From Opitutia bacterium (GTDB taxonomy: Bacteria; Verrucomicrobiota; Verrucomicrobiia; Opitutales; Seribacteraceae): 36,303 nt of DNA. A program made the position numbers and the translations under genes. Under the pieces are notes generated by a model. That model was not told where the DNA came from and made no database searches. It saw only the letters and a program-made list of their open reading frames with translations. Where the stretch lies: assembly GCA_018675995.1 (NCBI GenBank), contig JABGWZ010000125.1, forward strand, positions 1 to 36,303, given 5' to 3'. Of the stretch, positions 16,185 through 24,501 are shown piece after piece; position 1 is the first letter of the stretch; each line of letters begins with the position of its first letter.

Positions 16185-18647
16185 TTATTCCTTCCGGAAT
16201 ATTCTACCCAACTCCCATGCTGTTTTTCCACCTAGAGCTCTGAGAAAAGGAAGTGCATCCCCATTTTCTTCGGCAACATCTACCGGGGTAATTCCATCTG
16301 GTCCGTATCGGGAATTTATATCCAAGTCATAAGACAGGGCTTTTCTAACCAAACTCTTCTTACCAGAAAAAGCTGCACCGTGCATAATGGTATATCCGTC
16401 CTTAGCCTCGAGTAGAGGATTTGCGTTTTGTGAAAGGAGGAAGTCAACCACTTCCTCTTTACCTGCGACCATAGCGATTAATAGCGGAGTTGCACCAAAG
16501 GTATCCCTTTCATTTACGGAGTGACCGTTATTGAGAAGTCTTTTGATTTTATTTAGGTCGCCCAAACCAGCGGCAACATGGAGGGGATTCTTATTGGATA
16601 CGCCGATTTGCTGGAGAAGCTCAACGATAGATTTGTGTCCACCTGCGGCAGCAAGGTCGACAAGATTTGTGCCATGAATATCAGTCGCATGAGGGTCAGC
16701 AGAAAGGGCAAACAGAATTTCAAGTATGTCTTTTTCGCCCCGCAGAGCAGCAGTCATCCCTGGGGTCTCTCCTTCATCAGTTCGGGCATCCACCTCCGCC
16801 CCATCTTCTAGAAGTAATTCAAGAACTTGAATACTTCTTCCCCAGGCCGCACTGTGCAGCGGGGTGGAGTCGTGCCTTCCGCGAATATTTGGATCTCCTC
16901 CATTATTGAGTAGATAGTCTACAATTCGTGGGTTTCCTTTGTAAGCCGCATAGTGCATGGGGCTATGTCCAAAACGGTCGGTGGCATTAATCAGCGCTCC
17001 ACCTTGTACGGATTGAATAACCGAGTTGAGATTGTTTTGGGATATTGCCTGAAAGATCGGGCCGTTTATTTGATCGATTAGAGTTTGTCCAATATGATCC
17101 GCCAAAACATTCCATCCTGAGCGTTTTTTATTATTTAATTTTATATCTGTGACGAGAGCCCCCTCATTAATGTGCATAGATAGTATATGAAAGTCATCGG
17201 CTATATTTAGAAGTTTGAACTGATCAAAAGTAAGGGAAGAACTTTTGCGAATGCCTTGGTTGGCGTGGTTAATATTTAATTCTAGAGCAAAGTTATTTGC
17301 GTTAAGAAAATTTAAGCGGGATTTTGACAGTCGTCTAAGCGGCCTTTCTTCTCTGATCTCGCGAAGATAATCAATACTTGATAACCATAATTTTTTTCTC
17401 TGTTCGGTAATATGCAAATCATGAATGTCTAAAATTGAGCGCAGTGAATTTGCGGTATTTAACCCTGCGAGTAGCTGTTTAAGGGCAAACTTTTTTTCAA
17501 TTCCTATACCGAGTACAAATGTTGGGTGCAAGGAAACCGTAACCTGTCCATTTTTTTGATAGTTGTTTCTTTCGTGAAAAAGTCCACTCGCCAAAACGAA
17601 GTTTCCATTTGGTGAGGATAAAAGTTCTGTTGCTGTAGCATCAAATCCCGGCAATTTTGAATTCTTATTGATTTGATCATTACTTATAGCTCGAAGGATT
17701 TGATCAATTCCTTCTGTCATGGATTGTCTAAGTTCCTGAGCTGGCAAACTGAGTCGGGCAACGAGGGGCGAGTCACCAGGGATGGAGTTGAGCAGGTCCA
17801 ATTCTTTAGCAGGTGCTTGTATCTTTTTCTTGCCAGTAATATACTCTCTTGAAGTAATTTTGATTGAGCCAATATTAGAAAGCAGGTGGACCCCAAATTG
17901 TCTCGAAAATATTGGATCCATTAATGGCAAGAGTTTTTTCCATCGATCATCCGGCCAACTTTTTTCCAACAGGTTGGCAAAACCACTTCCGTCCAAGTAT
18001 AACCCAATATCAGATTTGGTTGTGAAAAACTGCTTCATTGAACTGGGGAACTTTTTGTCAACAGCTTGTGATGGAATGGCCTTGTATAGTTTTTCAAGAG
18101 ACAGTGCGTTACTAGCAACATCTTTCACAATAGGGCCTAAACCAATTATATATAAAAATCTTCCTTTTCGACCAAACTCGATAGGTATTCCTTTTTTCTG
18201 AAAACGAATCGCTTTTCCGTCTAAAGAAGTAAAACCAAGTGACTCCGCAAGGTTGCAAATGGTTTGATCCATTTTTTGAATATTATTCGCCAGTCCGATC
18301 ATTCCAACAGACAAGGGAACCTGGTCAGAGCTATTTGTCCTGATAAAAAAATGCATTGGGTTTTTAGTATTTATTCCCTTCTCGTTTAAGTTGGAAAGGA
18401 AACTGTAAACCTCCGGGTTGGAAATATTCCACGAATCAAATAAAGGTTTCCAAATCCGGCTTGTTGAAATGTTTGATTTATTTATCAATGCCTCAGCATT
18501 AACAGAAAGGACTAAGAAGGAATCAGCAGGGACTCTGGTTGCAGACTGGGGAATTGGCTTGGATGAAAGAGAGTGACTAATAATGTTTCCAAAGGAAATT
18601 ATAGCCAAGATGGAATTTTTTAAGAAAATGGAAATTGTCTTTGTCAT
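16185..18647 (-). CDS. Large exported ankyrin-repeat protein with an N-terminal DUF3352/DUF4836-like region
   Basis: The 820-residue protein begins with a hydrophobic signal-like stretch (residues 8-25). Residues ~30-530 form one region starting with RVPADSFLVLSVNAEALI, which resembles the openings of DUF3352- or DUF4836-type exported proteins; this match is by eye only. Residues 538-805 contain about eight ankyrin repeats, with clear units such as FGHSPMHYAAYKGNPRIVDY, DSTPLHSAAWGRSIQVLELL, KNPLHVAAGLGDLNKIKRLL and FGATPLLIAMVAGKEEVVDF; one or two units are irregular. Ankyrin repeats mediate protein binding, here probably outside the cytoplasm. It is a single gene convergent with the YgjP-like gene and divergent from ribE across 88 bases. 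The domain layout is clear, the role is not. Confidence 0.85.
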   Translation of the reverse strand: MTKTISIFLKNSILAIISFGNIISHSLSSKPIPQSATRVPADSFLVLSVNAEALINKSNISTSRIWKPLFDSWNISNPEVYSFLSNLNEKGINTKNPMHFFIRTNSSDQVPLSVGMIGLANNIQKMDQTICNLAESLGFTSLDGKAIRFQKKGIPIEFGRKGRFLYIIGLGPIVKDVASNALSLEKLYKAIPSQAVDKKFPSSMKQFFTTKSDIGLYLDGSGFANLLEKSWPDDRWKKLLPLMDPIFSRQFGVHLLSNIGSIKITSREYITGKKKIQAPAKELDLLNSIPGDSPLVARLSLPAQELRQSMTEGIDQILRAISNDQINKNSKLPGFDATATELLSSPNGNFVLASGLFHERNNYQKNGQVTVSLHPTFVLGIGIEKKFALKQLLAGLNTANSLRSILDIHDLHITEQRKKLWLSSIDYLREIREERPLRRLSKSRLNFLNANNFALELNINHANQGIRKSSSLTFDQFKLLNIADDFHILSMHINEGALVTDIKLNNKKRSGWNVLADHIGQTLIDQINGPIFQAISQNNLNSVIQSVQGGALINATDRFGHSPMHYAAYKGNPRIVDYLLNNGGDPNIRGRHDSTPLHSAAWGRSIQVLELLLEDGAEVDARTDEGETPGMTAALRGEKDILEILFALSADPHATDIHGTNLVDLAAAGGHKSIVELLQQIGVSNKNPLHVAAGLGDLNKIKRLLNNGHSVNERDTFGATPLLIAMVAGKEEVVDFLLSQNANPLLEAKDGYTIMHGAAFSGKKSLVRKALSYDLDINSRYGPDGITPVDVAEENGDALPFLRALGGKTAWELGRIFRKE

Positions 18648-18735
18648 AGGTTCAAAGTACTTTGCGATACAGAAGGGTCAAATTATCTTTCCTTTTTTTC
18701 CATTCTGCTTTCGAATTACATAATACAATAAACCA

Positions 18736-19341
18736 ATGTTTACAGGAATCGTAGAAAATGTCGGCCGAGTCGTTTCTTTGATTGAAAAGACAGAGTCTTG
18801 GGCTCTTGAATTAGATTTACCCTTTAAGGATAAGGATGGAATGGAGGCTGGTTCAAGCTTGGCTGTTAATGGTTGCTGTTTAACCTTTAAGGAGGATGCC
18901 AATCAACTGGCTCGTTTTGATTTACTCGAGGAAACATTGGAGAAAACGAACTTAGGTGATCTGAAACAAGGGCATTTTGTTAACCTTGAAAGGTCATTAC
19001 CGGCAAATGGAAGGCTTGGGGGGCATTTTGTAACCGGTCATATTGATGCATGCGGTCAAATTGAAGTTTTTGAGGAGAGAGGTAAAAATTTATACTTACA
19101 GGTCAAGGTACCTAAATCATTTCAGCAATATTTAGTTGATAAGGGATGCATCGCAGTTGATGGCTGTTCGCTTACGGTTTGTGATGTAAGCGGATGTTCT
19201 TTTGCAGTTTGGCTTATTCCACATACCTTGGGCAAAACCAATTTGATGAGTAGACAAGTGGGAGATTCTTTAAATTTGGAATTTGATCTTTTGGCAAAGT
19301 ATGTCGAAAAGCTAGCCTTGTCCACTTTGGACAGTAAATAA
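18736..19341 (+). CDS. ribE: Riboflavin synthase alpha chain
   Basis: This enzyme dismutates two 6,7-dimethyl-8-ribityllumazine molecules into riboflavin. The 201 residues form the expected two lumazine-binding repeats: MFTGIVENVGRVV with VNGCCLTF and LEETLEKT in the first, and GGHFVTGHID with VDGCSLTV and IPHTLGKTNL in the second. VNLERSL links them. Length is normal. No FMN riboswitch was recognised in the 88 bases upstream. It is the first gene of a tight set: the UDG-like gene starts two bases after its stop, then thiN, then an unknown gene, ending at a strong terminator. Other rib genes are not in the window. Identification is certain. Confidence 0.98.
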   Translation: MFTGIVENVGRVVSLIEKTESWALELDLPFKDKDGMEAGSSLAVNGCCLTFKEDANQLARFDLLEETLEKTNLGDLKQGHFVNLERSLPANGRLGGHFVTGHIDACGQIEVFEERGKNLYLQVKVPKSFQQYLVDKGCIAVDGCSLTVCDVSGCSFAVWLIPHTLGKTNLMSRQVGDSLNLEFDLLAKYVEKLALSTLDSK

Positions 19342-19343
19342 GA

Positions 19344-20282
19344 ATGAATACTGAAGAAGCTAGCCTTGCTCTTCTTGAGGAGCTCAAGAGACTAAGAGGA
19401 GAAGGCCTTCGTGAGGTTTATTTGGAGGAAGACACTTTACTTGGCTTAGAAAAAGCCCTTGGAGTTACTTCAGTCACTAAAGTTGAAGGTATTAGCACTG
19501 TTTCTCCAGAACAATCAATGGTCAAGAAACAGCCGGCACCTGTTGCTCTAACTCCTTCTTCGGATAATAAGGAAACGAAATCGATTCAGGTGGAGGGATT
19601 AAATAATAGCCCTGTAAATATTGAGAAGTTTCAGTCCATTCCTGAGATAGCTTTACCAGAGGGAGATAAACATACTCAGTGGGAATGGCTTAAAGGTGAA
19701 GTTGAGAATTGTACAGTCGCTAACAGTGAACTCAATGATGATTCAAAAATCCTTTTTGGGCGTGGAAGTTTAGATGCAGAGCTGTTTTTTTGCGGGGAAG
19801 CTCCAAGCGAGGAGGACGATCTGACTGGGGCAGTTTTCGGGGGGCAGGTTGGATCGCTTTTGACTAAAATTATTGAAGCTATGGGTTATTCGGATTCCAC
19901 TGTATATTACTCTAATATTCTTCATTGGCGTCCAAAGCATGAAATGTCCTATGGGCACCGACCTCCAACCGAAGCAGAGATGAAATTTGCTCTTCCTTAT
20001 CTTTTAGCCCAGGTCGATATTATTAAGCCAAAAGTTATTATAGCTTTGGGTAAAAACGCCACGGATGGATTTTTAGGTTCTGACCCAAAGCGTAGGCTAG
20101 GGGATGTACGAGGGAATTGGAAAGACTTTTCGGGTGTGCCCCTTATGATTACTTATCACCCTTCATACTTGCTCCATAACCCCAGTAAGTCGAGTAAGAG
20201 GAAAGTTTGGGAGGACATGCTCAAGGTGATGGAGAGGGTAGGGTTAAAAATTACTGAAAAGCAGAAGGGTTTTTTCCTTTAA
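19344..20282 (+). CDS. Uracil-DNA glycosylase superfamily protein (family 4/5-like) lacking most Fe-S cysteines
   Basis: Predicted to excise uracil or another damaged base. The 312-residue protein has an N-terminal extension of ~110 residues (helix, then a low-complexity Pro/Ser/Thr linker), then the UDG domain: ILFGRG, motif A FFCGEAPSEEDDLTG (149-162), the strand YYSNILHWRP, PKVIIALGKNA and motif HPSYLLHNP (272-280). Families 4 and 5 bind a [4Fe-4S] cluster with four cysteines. Here only C123 is retained; the other aligned positions read A126, W195 and A216. Motif A has S instead of G in GEAPG. It lies two bases after ribE, so it is translationally linked to the cofactor operon. The superfamily is confident; activity without a cluster is an open question. 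Confidence 0.88.
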   Translation: MNTEEASLALLEELKRLRGEGLREVYLEEDTLLGLEKALGVTSVTKVEGISTVSPEQSMVKKQPAPVALTPSSDNKETKSIQVEGLNNSPVNIEKFQSIPEIALPEGDKHTQWEWLKGEVENCTVANSELNDDSKILFGRGSLDAELFFCGEAPSEEDDLTGAVFGGQVGSLLTKIIEAMGYSDSTVYYSNILHWRPKHEMSYGHRPPTEAEMKFALPYLLAQVDIIKPKVIIALGKNATDGFLGSDPKRRLGDVRGNWKDFSGVPLMITYHPSYLLHNPSKSSKRKVWEDMLKVMERVGLKITEKQKGFFL

Positions 20283-20307
20283 GTGAAAAGTGCGTTAAGC
20301 TCGAATA

Positions 20308-20949
20308 ATGTCCGTTGAGAAAATACTACTCGTTTTAGGCGGCGAACCACCAGACGAGGATTTATTGCATTGGCGTTTTGAGGATTGTGACCTTACCGTA
20401 GCAGTGGATTCGGGGTGGTTGGCTTGTCGCAGTGCCGGGTTGCTACCAGATATTCTTATTGGTGACATGGATAGTTGCGGAGAGACAGATTTACAAAACG
20501 GCATTCCGACATCGGTCCGAGTTATTATAGATTCTGATCAAAATATAACTGATTTTCAAAAGGCTCTTAATCTTATTAACTCTGATTATTCTCCCCTCGA
20601 GATTGTAATTCTTGGTGGATTTGGAAAAAGAACGGATCATTTGTTAAATAATCTTTCCATTGTGAGCGGTATTCAGGATGATATTATTGTGGTATTGGAT
20701 TCAGGTGACGAATGGATCAGAAGGGTGACTCCATCAACTTCGGCTGAAGTAAGAGGGATGGAGGGGGCAACAATCAGTTTGATTCCGCAAAGAATAAATA
20801 CAGTCGTTCATTCGTCTGGGTTGAAATGGGAGTTGGAGAATGAAGTACTTAGCTGGAGTTACCAATTTAGCCAAAGTAATGAGTTCGTATCTGATTTTTC
20901 AAAAATATCTGTTCTTTCTGGTGCACTGTTAATTATATTACAAAAATAA
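20308..20949 (+). CDS. thiN: Thiamine pyrophosphokinase
   Basis: The enzyme transfers pyrophosphate from ATP to thiamine, giving thiamine diphosphate. The 213 residues contain VAVDSG (32-37), IGDMDS (51-56), the acidic DSDQNITDFQKAL segment and ILGGFGKRTDHLLNN (101-115), all of the diagnostic TPK metal and ATP-binding strings. The C-terminal TPK B1-binding part is more diverged. Length agrees with bacterial TPK (about 210-220). It follows the UDG-like gene by 25 bases. Pairing TPK with riboflavin synthase suggests a vitamin cofactor operon in which thiamine is salvaged and then activated, since no de novo thi genes are seen here. No TPP riboswitch was recognised. Confidence 0.93.
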   Translation: MSVEKILLVLGGEPPDEDLLHWRFEDCDLTVAVDSGWLACRSAGLLPDILIGDMDSCGETDLQNGIPTSVRVIIDSDQNITDFQKALNLINSDYSPLEIVILGGFGKRTDHLLNNLSIVSGIQDDIIVVLDSGDEWIRRVTPSTSAEVRGMEGATISLIPQRINTVVHSSGLKWELENEVLSWSYQFSQSNEFVSDFSKISVLSGALLIILQK

Positions 20950-20984
20950 TTTGATATAAATATACATTTAGTTTAAGTATGTAG

Positions 20985-21551
20985 ATGAACTTTTTTCGTG
21001 GTCCGTCTGTTTTATTAAAATTAAATATTAAGGCTCTTAAGCGAGTCGTTAAAAATCGTTTTCTGGTTAAGAAATTGATTTTATTTAATAAGAAATCTCA
21101 CCCGGTTCATTCCATTCATAGGGTCTGTGCCTTTGGAGATGATCCGAACAGTAAGTTCTTGCCTAAAGATATAGAAGATTTTCTTTTACGGTTAACCTGT
21201 AAGGAAATTGTTAATCAGTCAAAGGGTACAAATCCCCTTTTTTGGAAAGCAGTATTGGCAATGGATGATACTCCCTTGGTAACGGTTTACCCAGGAGCAA
21301 AGAATTGTTATGTTTACGAACAAGTTCAGAATTCTAGATTAAATGATCCGAAAAAAATAATTAGAAAGCTTGAATTAGTTTCAAACGAATACCTAAAAGT
21401 TTCCAGCAACGGTTTGGATTTGTTAATTCATCGCTTATTTCCCGATCAACCTGAGTTTCGACTAAATAACGATAATTGGATTGCATACAATGGATTGGAT
21501 GCTGCCCATAAAATCTTACAATCCCGTAAAAGAAGAAGGATTCCTTATTAA
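20985..21551 (+). CDS. Hypothetical protein, last gene of the riboflavin/thiamine operon
   Basis: An ATG at 20985 gives 188 residues. I do not recognise the family. The N-terminus is strongly basic (RGPSVLLKLNIKALKRVVKN), with no signal peptide, and the C-terminus ends in a basic tail (SRKRRRIPY). The middle contains VCAFGDDP, LPKDIEDFLLRL, and NPLFWKAVLAMDDTPLVTVYPGAKN, compatible with a small alpha/beta domain. Basic ends could mean nucleic acid or ribosome contact, which is only a guess. It lies 35 bases behind thiN on the same strand and its stop is immediately followed by the operon terminator, so it belongs to this transcript. Coding status is well supported by length and position. Confidence 0.75.
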   Translation: MNFFRGPSVLLKLNIKALKRVVKNRFLVKKLILFNKKSHPVHSIHRVCAFGDDPNSKFLPKDIEDFLLRLTCKEIVNQSKGTNPLFWKAVLAMDDTPLVTVYPGAKNCYVYEQVQNSRLNDPKKIIRKLELVSNEYLKVSSNGLDLLIHRLFPDQPEFRLNNDNWIAYNGLDAAHKILQSRKRRRIPY

Positions 21552-21554
21552 ATC

Positions 21555-21592
21555 AAAAAAAAACCTTCCCTTGGAGGGGAAGGCTTTTTTTT
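21555..21592 (+). terminator. Strong intrinsic terminator of the ribE operon
   Basis: CCTTCCC (21564-21570) pairs with GGGAAGG (21577-21583) around a six-base loop, preceded by a run of nine A (21555-21563) and followed by C and eight T. The A and T flanks extend the helix and make it usable on both strands, so it also terminates the convergent YHS-like gene that ends at 21611. Confidence 0.9.
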
Positions 21593-21610
21593 GCTAAAGA
21601 ATGAAAGCGG

Positions 21611-22060
21611 CTATTTGAACTGGGGTAGATTTCCTTCTTTCATTGCAGCTGCAAAATATTTATCGGGATCTTTTTTCCATCGTCGCTCTGCACTTGAAGA
21701 CCAAAAGTAAACTTTCTTTCCTTTGTATTCCTGGGTTTTAGAATTTGGATTGACCACCCGCTCTGGGTAAATAGGACAAACTCTTTGATCCATCAGTTTA
21801 ACTTTATCGACACCTAATTTTTTCTGTTCAGCAGCAGAGAACTTTTTAGAAAGGGCTGGTATTGCTTTAATGTAATAGGCTTGATTTCCGTCGAATGCTT
21901 TAACGCAGGAACCACAGCAAAAATAGATTTTTTTACCGAGGATTTCGGAAAATTCTTCAGGATCGATCTCATCACCAATCATAATTGCACATGTTTCATC
22001 CTCTGAGAACAATGCATTACTAAGAAAGAGAGTTAAAAGTAGAGAAGTAATATATTTCAT
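21611..22060 (-). CDS. Secreted protein with two YHS/TRASH-like metal-binding modules, the second degenerate
   Basis: The 149-residue product has a signal peptide (residues 1-19). The first module (ETCAIMIGDEIDPEEF, GKKIYFCCGSCVKAF) matches the YHS/heavy-metal-associated pattern with C24, C48, C49 and C52, likely binding copper or another soft metal. A second module (VCPIYPERVVNP, YKGKKVYFWSSSAERRW, DPDKYFAAA) has the same outline but the CCxxC cysteines are replaced by W-S-S-S-A, leaving C95 alone. DPDKY at its end is the usual YHS closing motif. It could be a periplasmic metal chaperone or sensor. It is a single gene convergent with the ribE operon. The family is likely; metal identity is unknown. 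Confidence 0.82.
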   Translation of the reverse strand: MKYITSLLLTLFLSNALFSEDETCAIMIGDEIDPEEFSEILGKKIYFCCGSCVKAFDGNQAYYIKAIPALSKKFSAAEQKKLGVDKVKLMDQRVCPIYPERVVNPNSKTQEYKGKKVYFWSSSAERRWKKDPDKYFAAAMKEGNLPQFK

Positions 22061-22189
22061 GTTATAATATATGATTCAAATCTGATGACTTATCAAGCCT
22101 ATCAATCAGTTTTTTAAAATTAATTTAGGGAACCTCACAAGTGTTTTTTGAAAGCTTTAAGATCATTCTAGTGCATAAATTCTTATTCT

Positions 22190-22519
22190 ATGAACCAGGA
22201 AACTCATAATCAATACGAGAAAAAACTTTTAATCCTGCGATCTGAGATTGAGGACTACCTTCGGAAGAGTGAAGACTCAGCTGCCGCAGTTGAACCGGAT
22301 AACGGACTGGGGAGATTATCTCGTATGGAAGCTATGCAGGATCAGCAAATGGTGTTGGAACTGCGCAGGCGCAAGAAAAGGCAATTGTCGGATGTGGTAA
22401 ATGCCTTAAAGCGAATTGAACAGGGCAATTACGGAGTCTGTATTTTCTGTGGGAAAGAAATTTCATCCGAAAGACTGGACGCCTTCCCTGAGGTACAAAC
22501 TTGCGTTGTTTGCGCTTAA
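22190..22519 (+). CDS. DksA/TraR-type C4 zinc-finger protein
   Basis: The 109-residue protein has an N-terminal helical segment (residues 5-75, with a charged LELRRRKKRQL stretch) and a C-terminal zinc finger: YGVCIFCGKEISSERLDAFP, then TCVVCA, giving C84, C87, C105, C108. This is the DksA/TraR layout in which the coiled coil enters the RNA polymerase secondary channel. It is shorter than DksA (151 in E. coli) and lacks obvious tip residues (DxxDxA), so it may be a regulator, an RNA polymerase binder of unknown output or a general zinc protein. It is monocistronic between two minus-strand genes. Family assignment is firm, activity is not. Confidence 0.92.
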   Translation: MNQETHNQYEKKLLILRSEIEDYLRKSEDSAAAVEPDNGLGRLSRMEAMQDQQMVLELRRRKKRQLSDVVNALKRIEQGNYGVCIFCGKEISSERLDAFPEVQTCVVCA

Positions 22520-22545
22520 TTTTAAAGGTTATTAGGATTTAGATT

Positions 22546-22562
22546 AAGCCTCATAGGCTTTT
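22546..22562 (+). terminator. Short hairpin between DksA-like and alcohol dehydrogenase genes
   Basis: AAGCCT (22546-22551) and AGGCTT (22555-22560) form a six-base-pair stem with a three-base loop, followed by TT. It lies 27 bases past the DksA-like stop and overlaps the stop codon of the convergent alcohol dehydrogenase. It is a weak terminator candidate. Confidence 0.4.
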
Positions 22563-23594
22563 CATATCAATTACAAATCGATATTTCACATCGCTTTTAA
22601 CCAATCTTTCAAAGGCATGATTGATCTCATTTATTTGAATCATTTCCACATCTGAAACAATTTCTTTTTCCCCGCAGAAGTCTAACATTTCCTGAGTTTC
22701 TTTAATTCCACCAATTAACGAGCCGACAAGTGTCTTTCTTCCAAAAATGAGTTGAGCTGCATTTACTTTCTCCAAAGGTTCGACGGCTCCAACCACGCAC
22801 ATTGTTCCATCCACTTTGAGTAAATCCAGGTATGGGTCGATGGCATGATTGACTGGAATAGTGTTCAGAATAAAATCAAATTGTCCCATTTCTTTGGCCA
22901 TGGCATCAGAATCAGTTGATAACAAAACTTCATCTGCACCTAAGCTTTGTGCATTTTCTCCTTTTTCCGGAGAGGTGGTAATCATGACAGTATGTGCACC
23001 CAGTGCATGGGCAAACTTTACCCCCATATGCCCCAATCCCCCAAGTCCAACTACACCTACTTTCATGCCTGGTCCCGCATTCCAGTGTTTCATGGGAGAG
23101 TAAGTGGTAATTCCTGCACAAAGCAACGGAGCAGTTGCTTTTAAGTCTAGGTTATCTGGCATACTTAATACAAAGCTTTCATCAGCTACAATTGATTTTG
23201 AGTATCCACCATATGTAAAAGATCCAGGATCTTCGGTCGGGCTATTGTAAGTGGCAGTGAAACCATTAAGACAATATTGCTCCTGTCCTTTTTTACATGA
23301 CTCACATTCTCCACATGCTTTAACCATGCAGCCGACAGCAGCTGAATCGCCCACTTTGAATTTAGTCACTTCTGCTCCGATTGCTGAAACCCTACCCACA
23401 ATTTCATGACCGGGAACAATCGGATATTCAGACATGCCCCAGTCGTTGTTTACAAAATGTAGATCAGTATGACAGACTCCGCAGTAATCAATCTCAATCT
23501 GAATATCGGTAGCTCCTACAGGTCTGCGTTCAATTAAAAATGATTCCAAGGGGGATCTTGCGGTCTTGGCTGCGTAAGCTGAAGTTTGTTTCAT
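22551..23594 (-). CDS. Zinc-dependent alcohol dehydrogenase (YahK/CAD-like)
   Basis: NADP-linked reduction of aldehydes or oxidation of alcohols is expected. From the ATG at 23594 the product has 347 residues, like YahK (349); a TTG further upstream would add 15 unneeded residues. Catalytic zinc ligands lie in CGVCHTDLH (C38) and PGHEIVG (H63, E64), and the structural zinc site has C94, C97, C100 and C108. The nucleotide motif VVGLGGLGHMG follows, and LIGGIKETQEMLDFC matches the cinnamyl/broad-range ADH branch. The substrate is not set by sequence. It is a single gene convergent with the DksA-like gene. Identification of the family is confident. Confidence 0.95.
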   Translation of the reverse strand: MKQTSAYAAKTARSPLESFLIERRPVGATDIQIEIDYCGVCHTDLHFVNNDWGMSEYPIVPGHEIVGRVSAIGAEVTKFKVGDSAAVGCMVKACGECESCKKGQEQYCLNGFTATYNSPTEDPGSFTYGGYSKSIVADESFVLSMPDNLDLKATAPLLCAGITTYSPMKHWNAGPGMKVGVVGLGGLGHMGVKFAHALGAHTVMITTSPEKGENAQSLGADEVLLSTDSDAMAKEMGQFDFILNTIPVNHAIDPYLDLLKVDGTMCVVGAVEPLEKVNAAQLIFGRKTLVGSLIGGIKETQEMLDFCGEKEIVSDVEMIQINEINHAFERLVKSDVKYRFVIDMKSL

Positions 23595-23736
23595 ATAATT
23601 TCGGATTTTTATGACCTTTTCATTTTTTTTGTCAATCAATTACATCCGGAATTGATTCAATTTACCCGAAATCTATTTTCATCAATGTGATTTCCAGTAC
23701 TTGACCTTCATCCTTTGACTCTTTCATAATAAAAAG

Positions 23737-24486
23737 ATGAGAAATTTATCTGTTTTTGTATGTTTATTCTTACTGTTGGTTGGATGTGGGAACGACGAGA
23801 TGGCTCCTCCTTCTTTCCCGGAAATTGATAACCCTTTGAATGAGATTGATTTTTTACAAAGGGCGTTGAAAGAAGCGACAGAACTATCCGAACTGATAGT
23901 CACCCAGGAAGGAGATCTTCAGACATACAGGACTCAGGATGGATCATTTTATAATGGATGGGTAAAAAATAACTATGTCAGTGGAAAAGTTGGATTTCTT
24001 TTTCGTTGTGAAAACGGGAAGCAGGATGGATTGCACACTGCTTGGTACGAGAATGGAAAGAAAATGGTAGAGCGTGTGTGGAAAAGCGGCATGAGGGAAG
24101 GCCCTTTCAAAACCTGGACAGCCGCAGGGGTTTTAGAATCGAGAGGTTACAATAAAAATAATGTAAGAAACGGTCTGTTTGAAGAGTTTTATTCAGGCGG
24201 TGAAAAGAAATCAGAGGTAATGTATGCAGCAGGAAAAATGCAAACTTTTTCAAGATGGAAACCAGATGGCATGAAATGTCCACATACTTCGTTACAAGAC
24301 GGAACGGGTATTGTTGTTCATTACGGAATGGATGGAACGATTGAGTCAAATGAATCTTTTTATATGGGAGACATTGATTATGGAAGACCCAGTGAATTGA
24401 ACGAATCGAATACTTTTGAAACAATAAATATCGTAGAATCTTTGGAAAATAACTCATCCTCCGATTCAACGATTATAGAAAAATAG
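23737..24486 (+). CDS. Lipoprotein with YwqK/MORN-like repeats
   Basis: The 249-residue protein begins with a lipoprotein signal ending in LVGC (C17). Residues ~65-160 contain short repeats of the YwqK/MORN-like type: DGSFYNGWVKNNYVSGK, ENGKQDGLHTAWYENGKK, GMREGPFKTWTAAGVLES, NVRNGLFEEFYSGGEKK. These are followed by a module starting WKPDGMKCPHTS and ending GTGIVVHYGMDGT. YwqK-family proteins are sometimes called antitoxins on the basis of context, but no toxin gene is adjacent and function is unproven. Here it is an anchored envelope protein. The same C-terminal module occurs in the 26641-27468 product, which lies on the other side of the Kef antiporter gene. The repeat call is firm, the role is unknown. 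Confidence 0.88.
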   Translation: MRNLSVFVCLFLLLVGCGNDEMAPPSFPEIDNPLNEIDFLQRALKEATELSELIVTQEGDLQTYRTQDGSFYNGWVKNNYVSGKVGFLFRCENGKQDGLHTAWYENGKKMVERVWKSGMREGPFKTWTAAGVLESRGYNKNNVRNGLFEEFYSGGEKKSEVMYAAGKMQTFSRWKPDGMKCPHTSLQDGTGIVVHYGMDGTIESNESFYMGDIDYGRPSELNESNTFETINIVESLENNSSSDSTIIEK

Positions 24487-24501
24487 TTTGATCCAGTTCT
24501 A

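Noticed and set aside
18648-18735. FMN riboswitch before riboflavin synthase
   Set aside because: The spacer is only 88 bases and shared with a divergent gene, and shows none of the conserved FMN aptamer strings.
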